Assembly: GCA_037445185.1 (NCBI GenBank)
Contig: JBBIKZ010000002.1
Location: 1-64,000 of the forward strand
Length of the DNA: 64,000 nucleotides
Direction: 5' to 3'
From: JANWZL01 sp037445185
Lineage (GTDB): Bacteria > Pseudomonadota > Gammaproteobacteria > Burkholderiales > Thiobacillaceae
The notes beneath the pieces were generated by a model. It did no database searches. It saw only the letters and a program-made list of their open reading frames with translations, and was not told the origin of the DNA. Shown here one piece after another: positions 41,869 through 53,600 of this stretch. Positions within the stretch are counted from its first letter, which is position 1. Each line of letters opens with the position of its first letter. Both the position numbers and the translations under genes were made by a program.

Positions 41869-42585
41869 TCAGGGCTCCTTGCGGTAGAGATGGTGGTGTG
41901 CAATGTAATCCAGCACGGCGTCCGGGACCAGATAGCGGACGCTGTGGCCGCGCGCGACGAGGTCGCGGATGCGGCTGGCGGCGATGTCGAGCTGGGTGAT
42001 CGCTTGCAGGAAGATGCGGCCGGCGGGGGCGGCCTTCAAGTCTGCGCAAGATTCGCTGCGGCGCCGGGCCAGCTCCCGGGCCAACACTTCTGGCATGGCC
42101 GCCTGCCAGGTGGCGGGGTCGAAGCCGGGCCGGTGCGCCACCGCCAGATGCGCCAGGTCGAGGAGCCGCGTCCACTCGTGCCAGGCGGTGAGCCCGAGGA
42201 AGGCGTCGGCGCCAAGGAAGAGGGTGAGCGGGCGCTCACGCCCCAATTCGGCCCGCAGCGCGCCAAGGGTGTGCACCATGTAGCAGGGCGTGGTCTGGTG
42301 GATCTCGTGCTCGTCCAGCACGAAGCGCGGATTGCCGGCAATGGCGAGCCGCACCATGGCCAGCCGGTCGGCCGCACTGGCGATAGGCGACGCACGGTGC
42401 GGCGGCGTGCCCGTCGGCAGGAAGCGCACCTCGGCAAGGCCCAGGGCCTCGCCCAGCTCCTCCGCCAGGCGCAGGTGGCCCAAGTGGATGGGATCGAAGG
42501 TGCCGCCGAGGATGCCGATGGGCCGGGCGCTTGCGCTCTGCACGCCTAGCCTGGGGGGTGGGCTGCCTTCAGCGTGGGGTCCCAT
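41869..42585 (-). CDS. nadD: Nicotinate-nucleotide adenylyltransferase NadD
   Basis: Adenylates nicotinate mononucleotide in NAD synthesis. 'PIGILGGTFDPIHLGHLRLAEE' is the nucleotidyltransferase signature (HxGH form). The end motif 'SSRIR'-like 'ASRIRDLVARGHSVRYLVPDAVLDYI' is present. The start is uncertain: the ATG at 42585 (238 aa) puts a Pro/Ser-rich 22-residue leader before the core, whereas a GTG at 42543 (224 aa) is closer to the family's usual length. No clear ribosome site was seen for either. rsfS follows. Confidence 0.92.
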   Translation of the reverse strand: MGPHAEGSPPPRLGVQSASARPIGILGGTFDPIHLGHLRLAEELGEALGLAEVRFLPTGTPPHRASPIASAADRLAMVRLAIAGNPRFVLDEHEIHQTTPCYMVHTLGALRAELGRERPLTLFLGADAFLGLTAWHEWTRLLDLAHLAVAHRPGFDPATWQAAMPEVLARELARRRSESCADLKAAPAGRIFLQAITQLDIAASRIRDLVARGHSVRYLVPDAVLDYIAHHHLYRKEP

Positions 42586-42716
42586 GCCAGGGTGTCGGCC
42601 GCCCCGTGCACTGGCCCGTTGGCGCTCCGGCCGGGCAGAAGGGTGCGGTGAGGCGATGCCCGCCATCCCCTGCGGGGCGCAAGGCTGGACAGTCCGCGAG
42701 GTCGCGCATGCGCCTT

Positions 42717-43994
42717 TCAGGTCCGCACGTGCCCGTCGCCCAGGACGACCCATTTCTGCGAGGTGAGTCCCTCCAGGCCAACCGGGCCGCGGGCGTGGAT
42801 CTTGTCGGTGGAGATGCCGATCTCGGCGCCCAGCCCGTACTCGAAGCCGTCGGCGAAGCGGGTGGAGGCGTTGACCATGACGCTCGCGGAGTCCACCTCG
42901 CGCAGGAAGCGCCGCGCCCGCGTGTAGTCCTCGGTGACGATGGCGTCGGTGTGCTGCGAGCCATAGGTGTTGATGTGCTCGATCGCCGCATCGAGCCCGT
43001 CGACCACCTTGACGGCGATGATCGGCGCCAGATATTCCTCCTGCCAGTCCTCCTCGGTGGCCGGCACCAGACGCGCGCCGGGGATGGCGGCACCATCGAG
43101 GAGGGCCAGGGCATCGGGGCAGGCGCGCATCTCCACGCCGTGACCGGCGAGCATGCGGCCGATGGCGGGCAGCACGGCGGCGGCCACGCCGCGCGCCACC
43201 AGCAGGCTCTCGGCGGTGTTGCAGGTGCCATAGCGCTGGGTCTTGGCGTTCTCGACGATGCGCACCGCCTTGGCGAGATCCGCCCGGTCGTCCACATAGA
43301 CGTGGCAGTTGCCGTGCAGGTGCTTGATGACCGGCACGCGCGCCTCTTGGCTTACGCGCTCGATCAGGCCCTTGCCGCCGCGCGGCACGATGACGTCGAC
43401 GTACTGCTTCATGGCGATGAGCTGGCCCACGGCGGCGCGGTCGGTGGTCTCGACCACCTGCACGGCGGTCGCGGGCAGGCCGGCGGCGGCCAGTCCCTCG
43501 CGCACACAGGCGGCGATGGCCTGATTGGAGTGGAGCGCCTCGGAGCCGCCGCGCAGGATGGCGGCGTTGCCGCTCTTCAGGCACAGCCCGGCGGCATCCG
43601 CGGTGACGTTGGGGCGGGCCTCGTAGATGATGCCGATCACCCCCAGCGGCACGCGCATGCGGCCGACCTGGATGCCGGAGGGGCGGTAGTTGAGATCGCT
43701 GATCGCGCCGACCGGGTCGGGCAGCTGCGCGATCTGCCGCAGGCCCTCGGCCATGCCGGCAACGGTCTTGGCGGTGAGCCTCAGGCGGTCGATGAGGGCG
43801 TCGCTCAGGCCCGCTGCGCGCGCCGCCTCGAGGTCACGGGCGTTGGCGGCGAGCAGCCGCCCGGCGTCGCGTTCGATGGCCTCGGCCATGCGCAGGAGGG
43901 CCGCATCCTTCTGTCGCGTCTCGGCGCGGGCGACCTCGCGTGAGGCCGCGCGTGCGGCGCGGCCCAGCTCGTGCATGTAGGTGGTGATGTCCAT
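42717..43994 (-). CDS. proA: Gamma-glutamyl phosphate reductase
   Basis: 425 residues, second step of proline synthesis. ALDH-like fold. The catalytic Cys is in '[14 protein letters not shown]'. '[29 protein letters not shown]' and the C-terminal '[27 protein letters not shown]' are diagnostic of ProA. holA lies upstream (12 bp) and nadD downstream (131 bp). The gap before nadD could hold a secondary promoter. proB is not in the window. Confidence 0.97.
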   Translation of the reverse strand: MDITTYMHELGRAARAASREVARAETRQKDAALLRMAEAIERDAGRLLAANARDLEAARAAGLSDALIDRLRLTAKTVAGMAEGLRQIAQLPDPVGAISDLNYRPSGIQVGRMRVPLGVIGIIYEARPNVTADAAGLCLKSGNAAILRGGSEALHSNQAIAACVREGLAAAGLPATAVQVVETTDRAAVGQLIAMKQYVDVIVPRGGKGLIERVSQEARVPVIKHLHGNCHVYVDDRADLAKAVRIVENAKTQRYGTCNTAESLLVARGVAAAVLPAIGRMLAGHGVEMRACPDALALLDGAAIPGARLVPATEEDWQEEYLAPIIAVKVVDGLDAAIEHINTYGSQHTDAIVTEDYTRARRFLREVDSASVMVNASTRFADGFEYGLGAEIGISTDKIHARGPVGLEGLTSQKWVVLGDGHVRT

Positions 43995-44006
43995 GTGTCA
44001 CTCCTG

Positions 44007-45026
44007 TCAGGTTCGTGCGCCGGCAAGACCGGTGAGGGTCAGGCCTAGGCGTTTGAGCATCTCCCAGGCGTCCTCCCGTCCAAGGCCTTTGGCGGCCCGC
44101 TCGATGCGGGCCGCCTCGGCCAGCGCGCGCGCCAGGGTGGACAGCTCCAGTCGCTTGAGGGCGCGGGCGAGAAGGGGTTGGCGGCTCTCCCAAATCTTCA
44201 GCCGGGCACAGGCGCGCGCCAGGGCCTCGCCCTGGCGCGCGGCCCAGGCGAGACGGTAGAGGGTGCGGATCTCCTGGGTCAAGATCCACAGCGCCAGGAC
44301 CGGAGACTCGCCCTCCGCCTCGAGCCCCTCCAGGATACGCGTGAGACGCAGCCCGTCCCCTTTGAGCAGGGCCTCCGGCAGCTGGCCCGCATCATAGCGC
44401 GCCACGTCCATCACCGCCGCGCGGGCGTCGTCGAGGCGCACCGGGCCGGGCGGCAGCAGGAGGGCGAGCTTTTCGATCTCCTGTTGGGCGGCGAGCAGAT
44501 TGCCCTCCACGCGCTCGGCGAGGAAGGCCAGGGTCTCGCGTTCCGCCTTGAGGCCGTGGCGGGCGAGCCGCTCGCCGATCCAGGCGGGCAGCGCCTCCAG
44601 GGTGGGAGGCTGCGGGGTGACGACGACGCCGGCCTGGTCCAGCGCGGAGAACCATTTGCTGGCCTGCGTTGCGCGATCCAGACGCGGCAGCAGGACCATG
44701 AGCCAGGTATCCGCCGGCGGCCGGGCACACCAGGACTCCAGGGCACGGGCGCCCTCGGCGCCGGGTTTGCCGCTGGGCAGCCGAAGTTCCACCAGCCGTC
44801 GGCTGGCGAAGAGCGACAGGGAAGCGAAGCCGGCCAGCCAGCCGGCCCAGTCGAAACCGCTCTCGGCCTGGAAGACCTGGCGCTCGCCAACGCCGGCGCG
44901 ACGCAGCGCGGAGCGGATGCTGGCGGCGGCCTCGATCACCAGCAGCGGTTCATCCCCGCTGACGACATAGACCGCGGCGAGTCCCCGCTGCAGGTGGGCG
45001 TCGAGCTGTTCCGCCTTGATGCGCAT
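44007..45026 (-). CDS. holA: DNA polymerase III subunit delta
   Basis: 339 residues, clamp-loader wrench. 'AVYVVSGDEPLLVIEAA' opens the AAA+-like domain I. 'VEGNLLAAQQEIEKLALL' and the C-terminal collar domain ('LTQEIRTLYRLAWAARQGEALARACARLKIWESRQPLL') are typical HolA features. The ATG at 45026 (MRIKAEQLDAHL) is standard. lptE precedes by 23 bp. The conserved leuS-lptE-holA order supports the call. Confidence 0.95.
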   Translation of the reverse strand: MRIKAEQLDAHLQRGLAAVYVVSGDEPLLVIEAAASIRSALRRAGVGERQVFQAESGFDWAGWLAGFASLSLFASRRLVELRLPSGKPGAEGARALESWCARPPADTWLMVLLPRLDRATQASKWFSALDQAGVVVTPQPPTLEALPAWIGERLARHGLKAERETLAFLAERVEGNLLAAQQEIEKLALLLPPGPVRLDDARAAVMDVARYDAGQLPEALLKGDGLRLTRILEGLEAEGESPVLALWILTQEIRTLYRLAWAARQGEALARACARLKIWESRQPLLARALKRLELSTLARALAEAARIERAAKGLGREDAWEMLKRLGLTLTGLAGART

Positions 45027-45049
45027 TCGGATATGCTCGTCGCAGGCCG

Positions 45050-45556
45050 CTAGGGCCTGGCGAAGGTGAGCCGCCGCAGGACCTGCCGCAGCATGTCCTG
45101 TTCCATGTCGCGCTGTAGTTGCGCCTCCTCGGCCTCCTTGGCCAGGGCCTGCGCGTCGTCGTAGGAAAAGTCGCGCGTGAGCCGCAGCTCGGTGGGGGCC
45201 AGGATCGGCCTGCCGGCGGCATCGCTGGCGGCGAGGATGAGCCGGTAGCCCAGGCGGTACTCGCGCACCTTGCCGCCGCCGGAGAGCGACAGGATCTCTT
45301 TGCTGCGCGTCTCCCGGTCGAGGCGGATCACCACCTGGGCACCCTGTGCGCTGGGCAGGACGCGCTTGCCGTTGAGCCTGAGATTCTGCTCCAGGAGCGG
45401 CCTGAGGACCGAGCTGTCGGCCGCCTCGACGTGGGCCGAATCGAACGGCAGGGGGGACTGCCCGCGCAGCTGGAAGCCGCAGCCGGCCAGGACGACGAGA
45501 CCGACCCAGACGGTCAGCCACCGCAACAGCGCACGCCTCACCCCGCACCCCCGCAC
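45050..45556 (-). CDS. lptE: LPS-assembly lipoprotein LptE
   Basis: 168 residues. Lipoprotein signal with 'VVLAGCGFQLRG' (lipidated Cys at about residue 26), immediately followed by the family hallmark GFxLRG. The rest is the short alpha/beta LptE fold with 'YRLGYRLILAASDAAGRPILAPTELRLTRDFSYDDAQ'. It plugs the LptD barrel in the outer membrane. leuS lies 2 bp upstream and holA 23 bp downstream. Confidence 0.94.
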   Translation of the reverse strand: MRGCGVRRALLRWLTVWVGLVVLAGCGFQLRGQSPLPFDSAHVEAADSSVLRPLLEQNLRLNGKRVLPSAQGAQVVIRLDRETRSKEILSLSGGGKVREYRLGYRLILAASDAAGRPILAPTELRLTRDFSYDDAQALAKEAEEAQLQRDMEQDMLRQVLRRLTFARP

Positions 45557-45558
45557 GT

Positions 45559-48183
<2,625 letters not shown>

Positions 48184-48264
48184 TTATAGGTTACAGAATA
48201 ACGTATTCAGCCCCGCCATCGGGGCGTGAGCTTGCCGCGTCCTGTCGTGGGAGGGGGAGTTCTG

Positions 48265-48270
48265 TATAAT
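48265..48270 (+). promoter_or_regulatory. -10 element for prk
   Basis: TATAAT, 45 bp before the prk ATG, in the leuS-prk divergent gap. A matching -35 is not obvious, which could mean an activator (for example a CbbR-type regulator) is needed. Confidence 0.4.
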
Positions 48271-48314
48271 CCTCAGCATCTGTTAGCAGCGTCTGTCGAT
48301 CAAGGGGCCCATCC

Positions 48315-49205
48315 ATGTCCAAGAAGCATCCCGTCGTGGTCGTCACCGGCTCTTCCGGTGCCGGCACCACCACCGTCAAGCGTGCCTTCGAGCACATCTT
48401 CAACCGGGAAAAGATCGCCGCCGCGGTGATCGAGGGCGACAGCTTCCATAGCCTCACCCGCGCCGAGTTCAAGGAGGCCGTGAAGAAGGCGGAGGCCGAG
48501 GGCAACGAGCACTTCTCCCATTTCGGGCCCGAGGCCAACGACTTCGCGGCGCTGGCCAATCTGTTCAAGACCTATGGCGAGACCGGTGGTGGCAAGCGCC
48601 GCTACTACATCCACAGCGACGAGGAGGCGGCGGCGCACAACAAACGCCTCGGCACCCAGCTCAAGCCGGGTGAGTTCACGCCCTGGGAAGACCTCCCTGC
48701 CAACACCGACCTGCTGTTCTACGAGGGCTTGCACGGCATGGTGGTCACCGACAAGGTGGACATGGCCCAGTACGTGGACCTGGCCATCGGCGTGGTGCCG
48801 GTGGTGAACCTGGAGTGGATCCAGAAGATCCACCGCGACGCCGCCGAGCGGGGCTATTCCGCCGAGGCCATCGTCGACACCATCCTGCGCCGCATGCCCG
48901 ATTACGTGAACTACATCACGCCGCAGTTCTCGCGCACCCACATCAACTTCCAGCGCGTGCCGACGGTGGACACTTCCAACCCGTTCATCGCCCGCGACAT
49001 CCCCACCCCGGACGAGAGCTTCGTGGTCATCCGTTTCGCCGATCCCAAGGGCGTGGATTTCCCCTACTTGCTCGCCATGATCGACGGCTCCTTCATGTCT
49101 CGCCGCAACAACCTGGTGATGCCCGGCGGCAAGATGGGCTTCGCCATGGAGATCATCCTGGAGCCCATCATCCACCGCATGGTGGAGGAGAGCAAAAAGG
49201 TCTGA
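48315..49205 (+). CDS. prk: Phosphoribulokinase
   Basis: 296 residues, proteobacterial (class I, octameric) PRK. Makes ribulose-1,5-bisphosphate for RuBisCO. P-loop 'GSSGAGTTTVKRAFEHIF' (residues 12-29), 'EGDSFHSLTRAEFK', 'EGLHGMVVTDKVDM' and 'QKIHRDAAERGYSAEAIVDTILRRMPDYVNYI' are family hallmarks. Predicts the Calvin-Benson cycle, although no RuBisCO gene is in the window; in many proteobacteria prk is away from cbbLS. Monocistronic by the strong terminator after it. Confidence 0.97.
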   Translation: MSKKHPVVVVTGSSGAGTTTVKRAFEHIFNREKIAAAVIEGDSFHSLTRAEFKEAVKKAEAEGNEHFSHFGPEANDFAALANLFKTYGETGGGKRRYYIHSDEEAAAHNKRLGTQLKPGEFTPWEDLPANTDLLFYEGLHGMVVTDKVDMAQYVDLAIGVVPVVNLEWIQKIHRDAAERGYSAEAIVDTILRRMPDYVNYITPQFSRTHINFQRVPTVDTSNPFIARDIPTPDESFVVIRFADPKGVDFPYLLAMIDGSFMSRRNNLVMPGGKMGFAMEIILEPIIHRMVEESKKV

Positions 49206-49222
49206 GGGGATGCCCCTAGCGC

Positions 49223-49248
49223 AAGGCCGGTGCGAACCGGCCTTTTTT
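49223..49248 (+). terminator. Rho-independent terminator after prk
   Basis: AAGGCCGGT, GCGA loop, ACCGGCCTT, then TTTT. It separates prk from the downstream YkgJ-like gene. Confidence 0.85.
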
Positions 49249-49259
49249 CTGGCCTGCAC

Positions 49260-49541
49260 ATGAGCATGCGCTGCCGGACCGGTTGCGGTGCCTGCTGCAT
49301 CGCGCCCTCCATCACCTCGCCCATCCCCGGCATGCCGCGGGGCAAACCGGCCGGCATGCCCTGCGTGCAGCTCGCGGAGGATGCGCGCTGCCGCCTCTAC
49401 GGCCGGCCAGAGCGGCCCGCTTTCTGTCGGGGCCTGCAACCCTCCACCGAGATGTGCGGCGACTCGCGCGCGACCGCCCTGGCCTGGCTTGCCGCCCTGG
49501 AAGCGGCCACCCTCCCCCCTGCGCAGATGCCCGATGGATAG
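49260..49541 (+). CDS. YkgJ-like cysteine-cluster protein
   Basis: 93 residues. Its N-terminal '[16 protein letters not shown]' holds the CxxxCxxCC cluster expected of the YkgJ/Zn-Fe binding family; later Cys lie in 'MPCVQLAED' and '[18 protein letters not shown]'. The ATG at 49260 (MSMRCRTG) is favoured over an upstream one at 49230, which lies within the prk terminator. Overlaps uppP by 8 bp, so the two are translated together. Metal bound and function unknown; the family is annotated as Fe-S or Zn binding without proof. Confidence 0.75.
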   Translation: MSMRCRTGCGACCIAPSITSPIPGMPRGKPAGMPCVQLAEDARCRLYGRPERPAFCRGLQPSTEMCGDSRATALAWLAALEAATLPPAQMPDG

Positions 49542-50361
49542 CCAGCTCCTGCTCACCGCCCTGATCCTGGGCATCGTCGAAGGCCTGACCGAGTTCCTGC
49601 CCGTCTCCTCGACCGGTCATCTGATCGTGGTCGGCAGCCTGCTGGGCTATACCGACGAGCAAAGCAAGGTGTTCAAGATCGTCATCCAGCTCGCCGCCAT
49701 TCTGGCGGTGTGCTGGGATTACCGCAGCCGCATCGGCCTCGTCATCGAGGGTCTGGCCGCGCGCGACCCGGCACAGCGCCGCTTCGTCGGCCTCGTCCTG
49801 GTGGCCTTCCTGCCGGCCATGGTGCTGGGGGTGATGTTCCACGGCGCGATCAAGACCTATCTGTTCAACCCGCTCACCGTGGCGGGCGCCCTCATCGTCG
49901 GCGGGCTCGCCATCCTGTACATCGAGAAGCGGGCCTATCGCCCGCGCATCCACTCGGTGGACGAGATCACCTGGCCCACCGCCCTGAAGGTGGGCTTCGC
50001 TCAGGCCCTGGCGATGTTCCCCGGGGTCTCGCGTGCCGGTGCCACCATCATGGGGGGGCTCGTCTTTGGGCTCTCGCGCAAAGCGGCCACCGAGTTTTCC
50101 TTCTTCCTCGCCATCCCCACCATGCTGGCGGCCACCGTCTACGATCTGTACAAGAACTGGGCGCTGCTGAGCGTGGCGCACGACCTGCCGGTCTTCGCCG
50201 TCGGCTTCGCCGCCTCCTTCGTCACCGCCATGCTCACCGTCAAGGCACTGCTGCGCTTCGTGTCCAACCACACCTTCGTGCCCTTCGCCTGGTACCGCAT
50301 CGCCTTCGGGCTGGTGGTGTGGCTGACGGCGCATGCCGGCTGGGTCGACTGGACGGGGTGA
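49534..50361 (+). CDS. uppP: Undecaprenyl-diphosphatase (BacA/UppP)
   Basis: 275 residues, integral membrane pyrophosphatase that recycles undecaprenyl pyrophosphate to the carrier lipid for peptidoglycan. The active-site segments '[22 protein letters not shown]' (residues 11-32) and '[36 protein letters not shown]' are diagnostic. Helix pattern and length are normal. Overlap ATGGATAG with the ykgJ-like stop. Followed by the inverted-repeat element. Confidence 0.95.
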   Translation: MDSQLLLTALILGIVEGLTEFLPVSSTGHLIVVGSLLGYTDEQSKVFKIVIQLAAILAVCWDYRSRIGLVIEGLAARDPAQRRFVGLVLVAFLPAMVLGVMFHGAIKTYLFNPLTVAGALIVGGLAILYIEKRAYRPRIHSVDEITWPTALKVGFAQALAMFPGVSRAGATIMGGLVFGLSRKAATEFSFFLAIPTMLAATVYDLYKNWALLSVAHDLPVFAVGFAASFVTAMLTVKALLRFVSNHTFVPFAWYRIAFGLVVWLTAHAGWVDWTG

Positions 50362-50382
50362 CCGCCAGGACGGGAGCTTCCA

Positions 50383-50628
50383 AGCCCGGATATTTCATGA
50401 GGACGCGGGATGATGGCGAGGCGGTTTGCGAGCAGATTCGTGCATCCCGCGCGAAGCCAATGGCCGTGCCTATTGGCGCCAAGCGAGGGCGCATCGACAC
50501 CGCAAAGCGGCCGCCAGCGCCCGCGTAGCCCGATGGTACCAAAGGGTTTTATGCCAGCCTGCCCGTCAAGGTAGGCCAGGCGCGACAAATGTACGAAGTC
50601 AGGGGCGGTCGCATGAAATATCCGGGCT
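50383..50628. repeat. MITE-like element with 17-bp terminal inverted repeats
   Basis: The terminal repeats AGCCCGGATATTTCATG (50383-50399) and its exact reverse complement (50612-50628) enclose 212 bp with no gene, total 246 bp. No transposase is encoded. No target-site duplication is obvious (flanks 'TTCCA' and 'AGACC'). The right end supplies two bases of the chpA stop codon (TAG, 50627-50629). This is the layout of a miniature inverted-repeat element mobilised by an IS elsewhere. Confidence 0.65.
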
Positions 50629-53600
50629 AGACCTCGACGGCTCGGCCCGTCAGACGGGCGATCTCGCCGAGCAGGGCGTCCTCGTTGTAGGGTTTGCCCA
50701 TATAGTGGTTCACGCCCAGGTCGTAGGCGTACTGCCGGTGCTTTTCCGCTGTGCGCGAGGTGATCATGACGATGGGGATGTGGGCCAGCCGGCTGTTGGC
50801 GCGGATCGCCCGGGTGACCTCATAGCCGTCCAGTCGCGGCATCTCGACGTCCAGCAGGATCACCGCGGGCGCCTCGTCCTGCAGCAATTCCAGCGCCTCC
50901 ACGCCGTCCTTGGCGGTGACGACCCGATAGCCTTCGCGCATGAGCAGGCGGCTGGTGATCTTGCGCACGGTGAGCGAATCGTCCACCACCATGACCAGGG
51001 GGGACTGCTCGATCGCGGTCTCGGCCACCGCCTCCGCCTCTTCCCGCACCGGCACCCGTTCGGCCAGGGCGAAGGGGTTGAGGATGAGGGCGATGCGACC
51101 ATCGGCCAGGACGGTGGCGCCGACGATGCCGGTGATGCGTGCCACCTGCGGGCCGGTGTTTTTCATCACCGCCTCGAAGTTGCCCTCCAGGGCGTCGATG
51201 CGCAGGGCGAGCCGTTCGGCGCCGGCGCGCAACAACAGGATGGTGCGGTAGCGTCCCTCGCCCGGCTGGGAGCGGGTATCCATCAGTTCAGCCAGGCTGC
51301 GCAGGGGGTAGCGCTCCCCTCCCATCTCCAGTACACCGGCCCGCTGCAGCGCGGCCAGTTCCTCCTGTTTCACCTCGCGCACCAAGGAGACCAGGTTGGC
51401 GGGCAGCGCATAGGTCTGTCCACCGGCGCGCACCAGTACCACCGGGGTCACCACCAGGGTGAGCGGCAGCCGAATGGTGAAGCGGGTGCCGTGGCCGGCC
51501 TCGGTGTCCATGCGCACCCGGCCGCCGATGCCGGCGATCTCGTTCTTGACCACGTCCAGGCCGATGCCGCGGCCGGCCACTTCGGTGACCTGGGGGGCAG
51601 TGGAGAAGCCGGGCGTGAACAGGAAGGACTCCAGACGTTCGCTGGTGACCTCCTCCGTGGGGGTGACCCAGCCGAGTGCCTCGGCGCGTGCGCGCACGGC
51701 GGCGAGATTCACGCCGGCGCCGTCGTCGGCGAGCGCGATGACGATCTCACTGCCTTCCTGATGCAGGGTGAGGCGGATTTCCCCATATGCTGGCTTGCCG
51801 ACGGCCAGCCTGGCCTCCGGCGGCTCCAGCCCGTGGGCGACGGCGTTGCGCAGCAGGTGTTCTAAGGGCGCGGTGATGCGGTCTAGCACTGTGCGGTCCA
51901 GTTCGATGCGCGCGCCCTCGATCTGCAACTGTGCCTTGCGGCCGAGATCTCTGGCTGCCCGACGCACGACGCGGTGCAGGCGTTCGGACAGGGTGTCGAA
52001 GGGCACCATGCGCATGCGCATGAGTTCGTGCTGCAAATTGCGCGTCATGCGCGACTGCAGGTGCAAGGTGCGGTCGGCCTCGTCGATGCCGGCCAACAGG
52101 TTGTCCTGGGCGGTGGAGACGTCGTTCACGCTCTCGCTGAGCAGCCGCGTGAGTTCCTGCAGCCGTGTGTAGCGGTCGAATTCCAAGGGATCGAACTGCC
52201 AAGACTCGTCCAGCGACGACGGCTCCGCCGTCGGCTCAGGGTGACCCGAGACGTCCACGAATGCGGCGATGTCCTGCTTGACACGTCCCGGCGCGCGGCC
52301 TAGACGCGAGCGCATCTGGCTCTCGGCCTGGATTTCCAGCTCCCGCAGCTGGCTGCGCAGGCGTTCGACGTTGGCGGTCAACTCCTGGGCCGTCTGCTTG
52401 TAGGTGTCGAGCAGGTTCTGCACCTGGGCGCGGGCAATGGCCACCTCGCCGGCCTCGTTGAGGAGGTGATCCAGGATGTTGGCCTTGAGCTTGAGGGTCT
52501 GACGCAGCCGCAGGTCTTCCTCGGTGACCGTCTGCGCGAGCGGTTCGGCCGCGGGGAAGGACCAGCCCGCCGCGGCCTCGGACGGAGAGGCCTGGGCGGC
52601 GGGGACGCGCTCGGCGAGCGGCTTGCCTTGCAGGGCGTCCACCATCTCCGCCAACTGATCGCAGTCGGCCTCCAGCAGGTCGAGGAATCCCGGCCGGGGT
52701 GTCTTGTCGGCCAACTCCAGCAGTCGAGTCTCCACACGGTGTGTGCGTTCGCCCAGCCGCATGGCACCGGCCATGCGGGCGCTGCCCTTGAGGGTATGCA
52801 GGGCCCGCTGTAGGGTGCTGCGCGCCGAGGCATCCTCGGGCTGTGCACGCCACTGACGCAGCGCTGCCCCGATGTGCGGCAGCAGCTCCGCCGCCTCGTC
52901 GAGAAAGACCGGCAGCAGCTGGGGGTCGAGGTCATCGGGCGGCAGGGGCGCCTCGGACTGCGCCGACGTCTGGGCGGGGGCTACGGCCTCGATGGAGGTG
53001 GGGGCGATCGACGCCGCAGGCGTCATGTCCGGCTGGGCGGAGCCGCGCGTGCTGGCCATGGTCGCCTCCGGGCTGGCCGCCTCGACCTGCTCGCGTTGCG
53101 GCGTGCCTGCGTTGATCGAAGCGGTCCCGTCTGGCGCAGCCGTGCCGACCTCGCGTCGTACCGTCATCGCTGCCGTGGCATAGGCTTCAGCCGGCTCCGG
53201 GGCGGCAGCCGGCGCGGGCTGCTGGAGGGCCGTGTCGGCGTCCGCCAGCGCGGCCTCGGCCGGGATCGCGTGCTCGGCTTCCACGCTGGGTGGCCGCAGT
53301 TCCTCCAGCCGTTGCGGGATGTCAGGGCGGTCCTTGGGCCAGCGCAGTGCCCGGATCGCTGCCACCATGTCGGCAACCGCCTCCGTGCATGCTGCCAAGA
53401 CGGCATGCACCGTCCCGTCCAAGGCGGACGTCTTGTCCGGCCAGGCGCCGGCCCAGTGCTCGAGGGCATGCGCGGCCTCGGTCAGCGGCGTCAGGCCGGT
53501 GGTGCGGGAGATGCCGGCGAGCGTGTGGGCGGAGCGGATGAAGGTCTCCCACCCGCTGGCGTCATGGCCCCTCGCCATGCGTTTCAGGGCGTCGCGCAGG

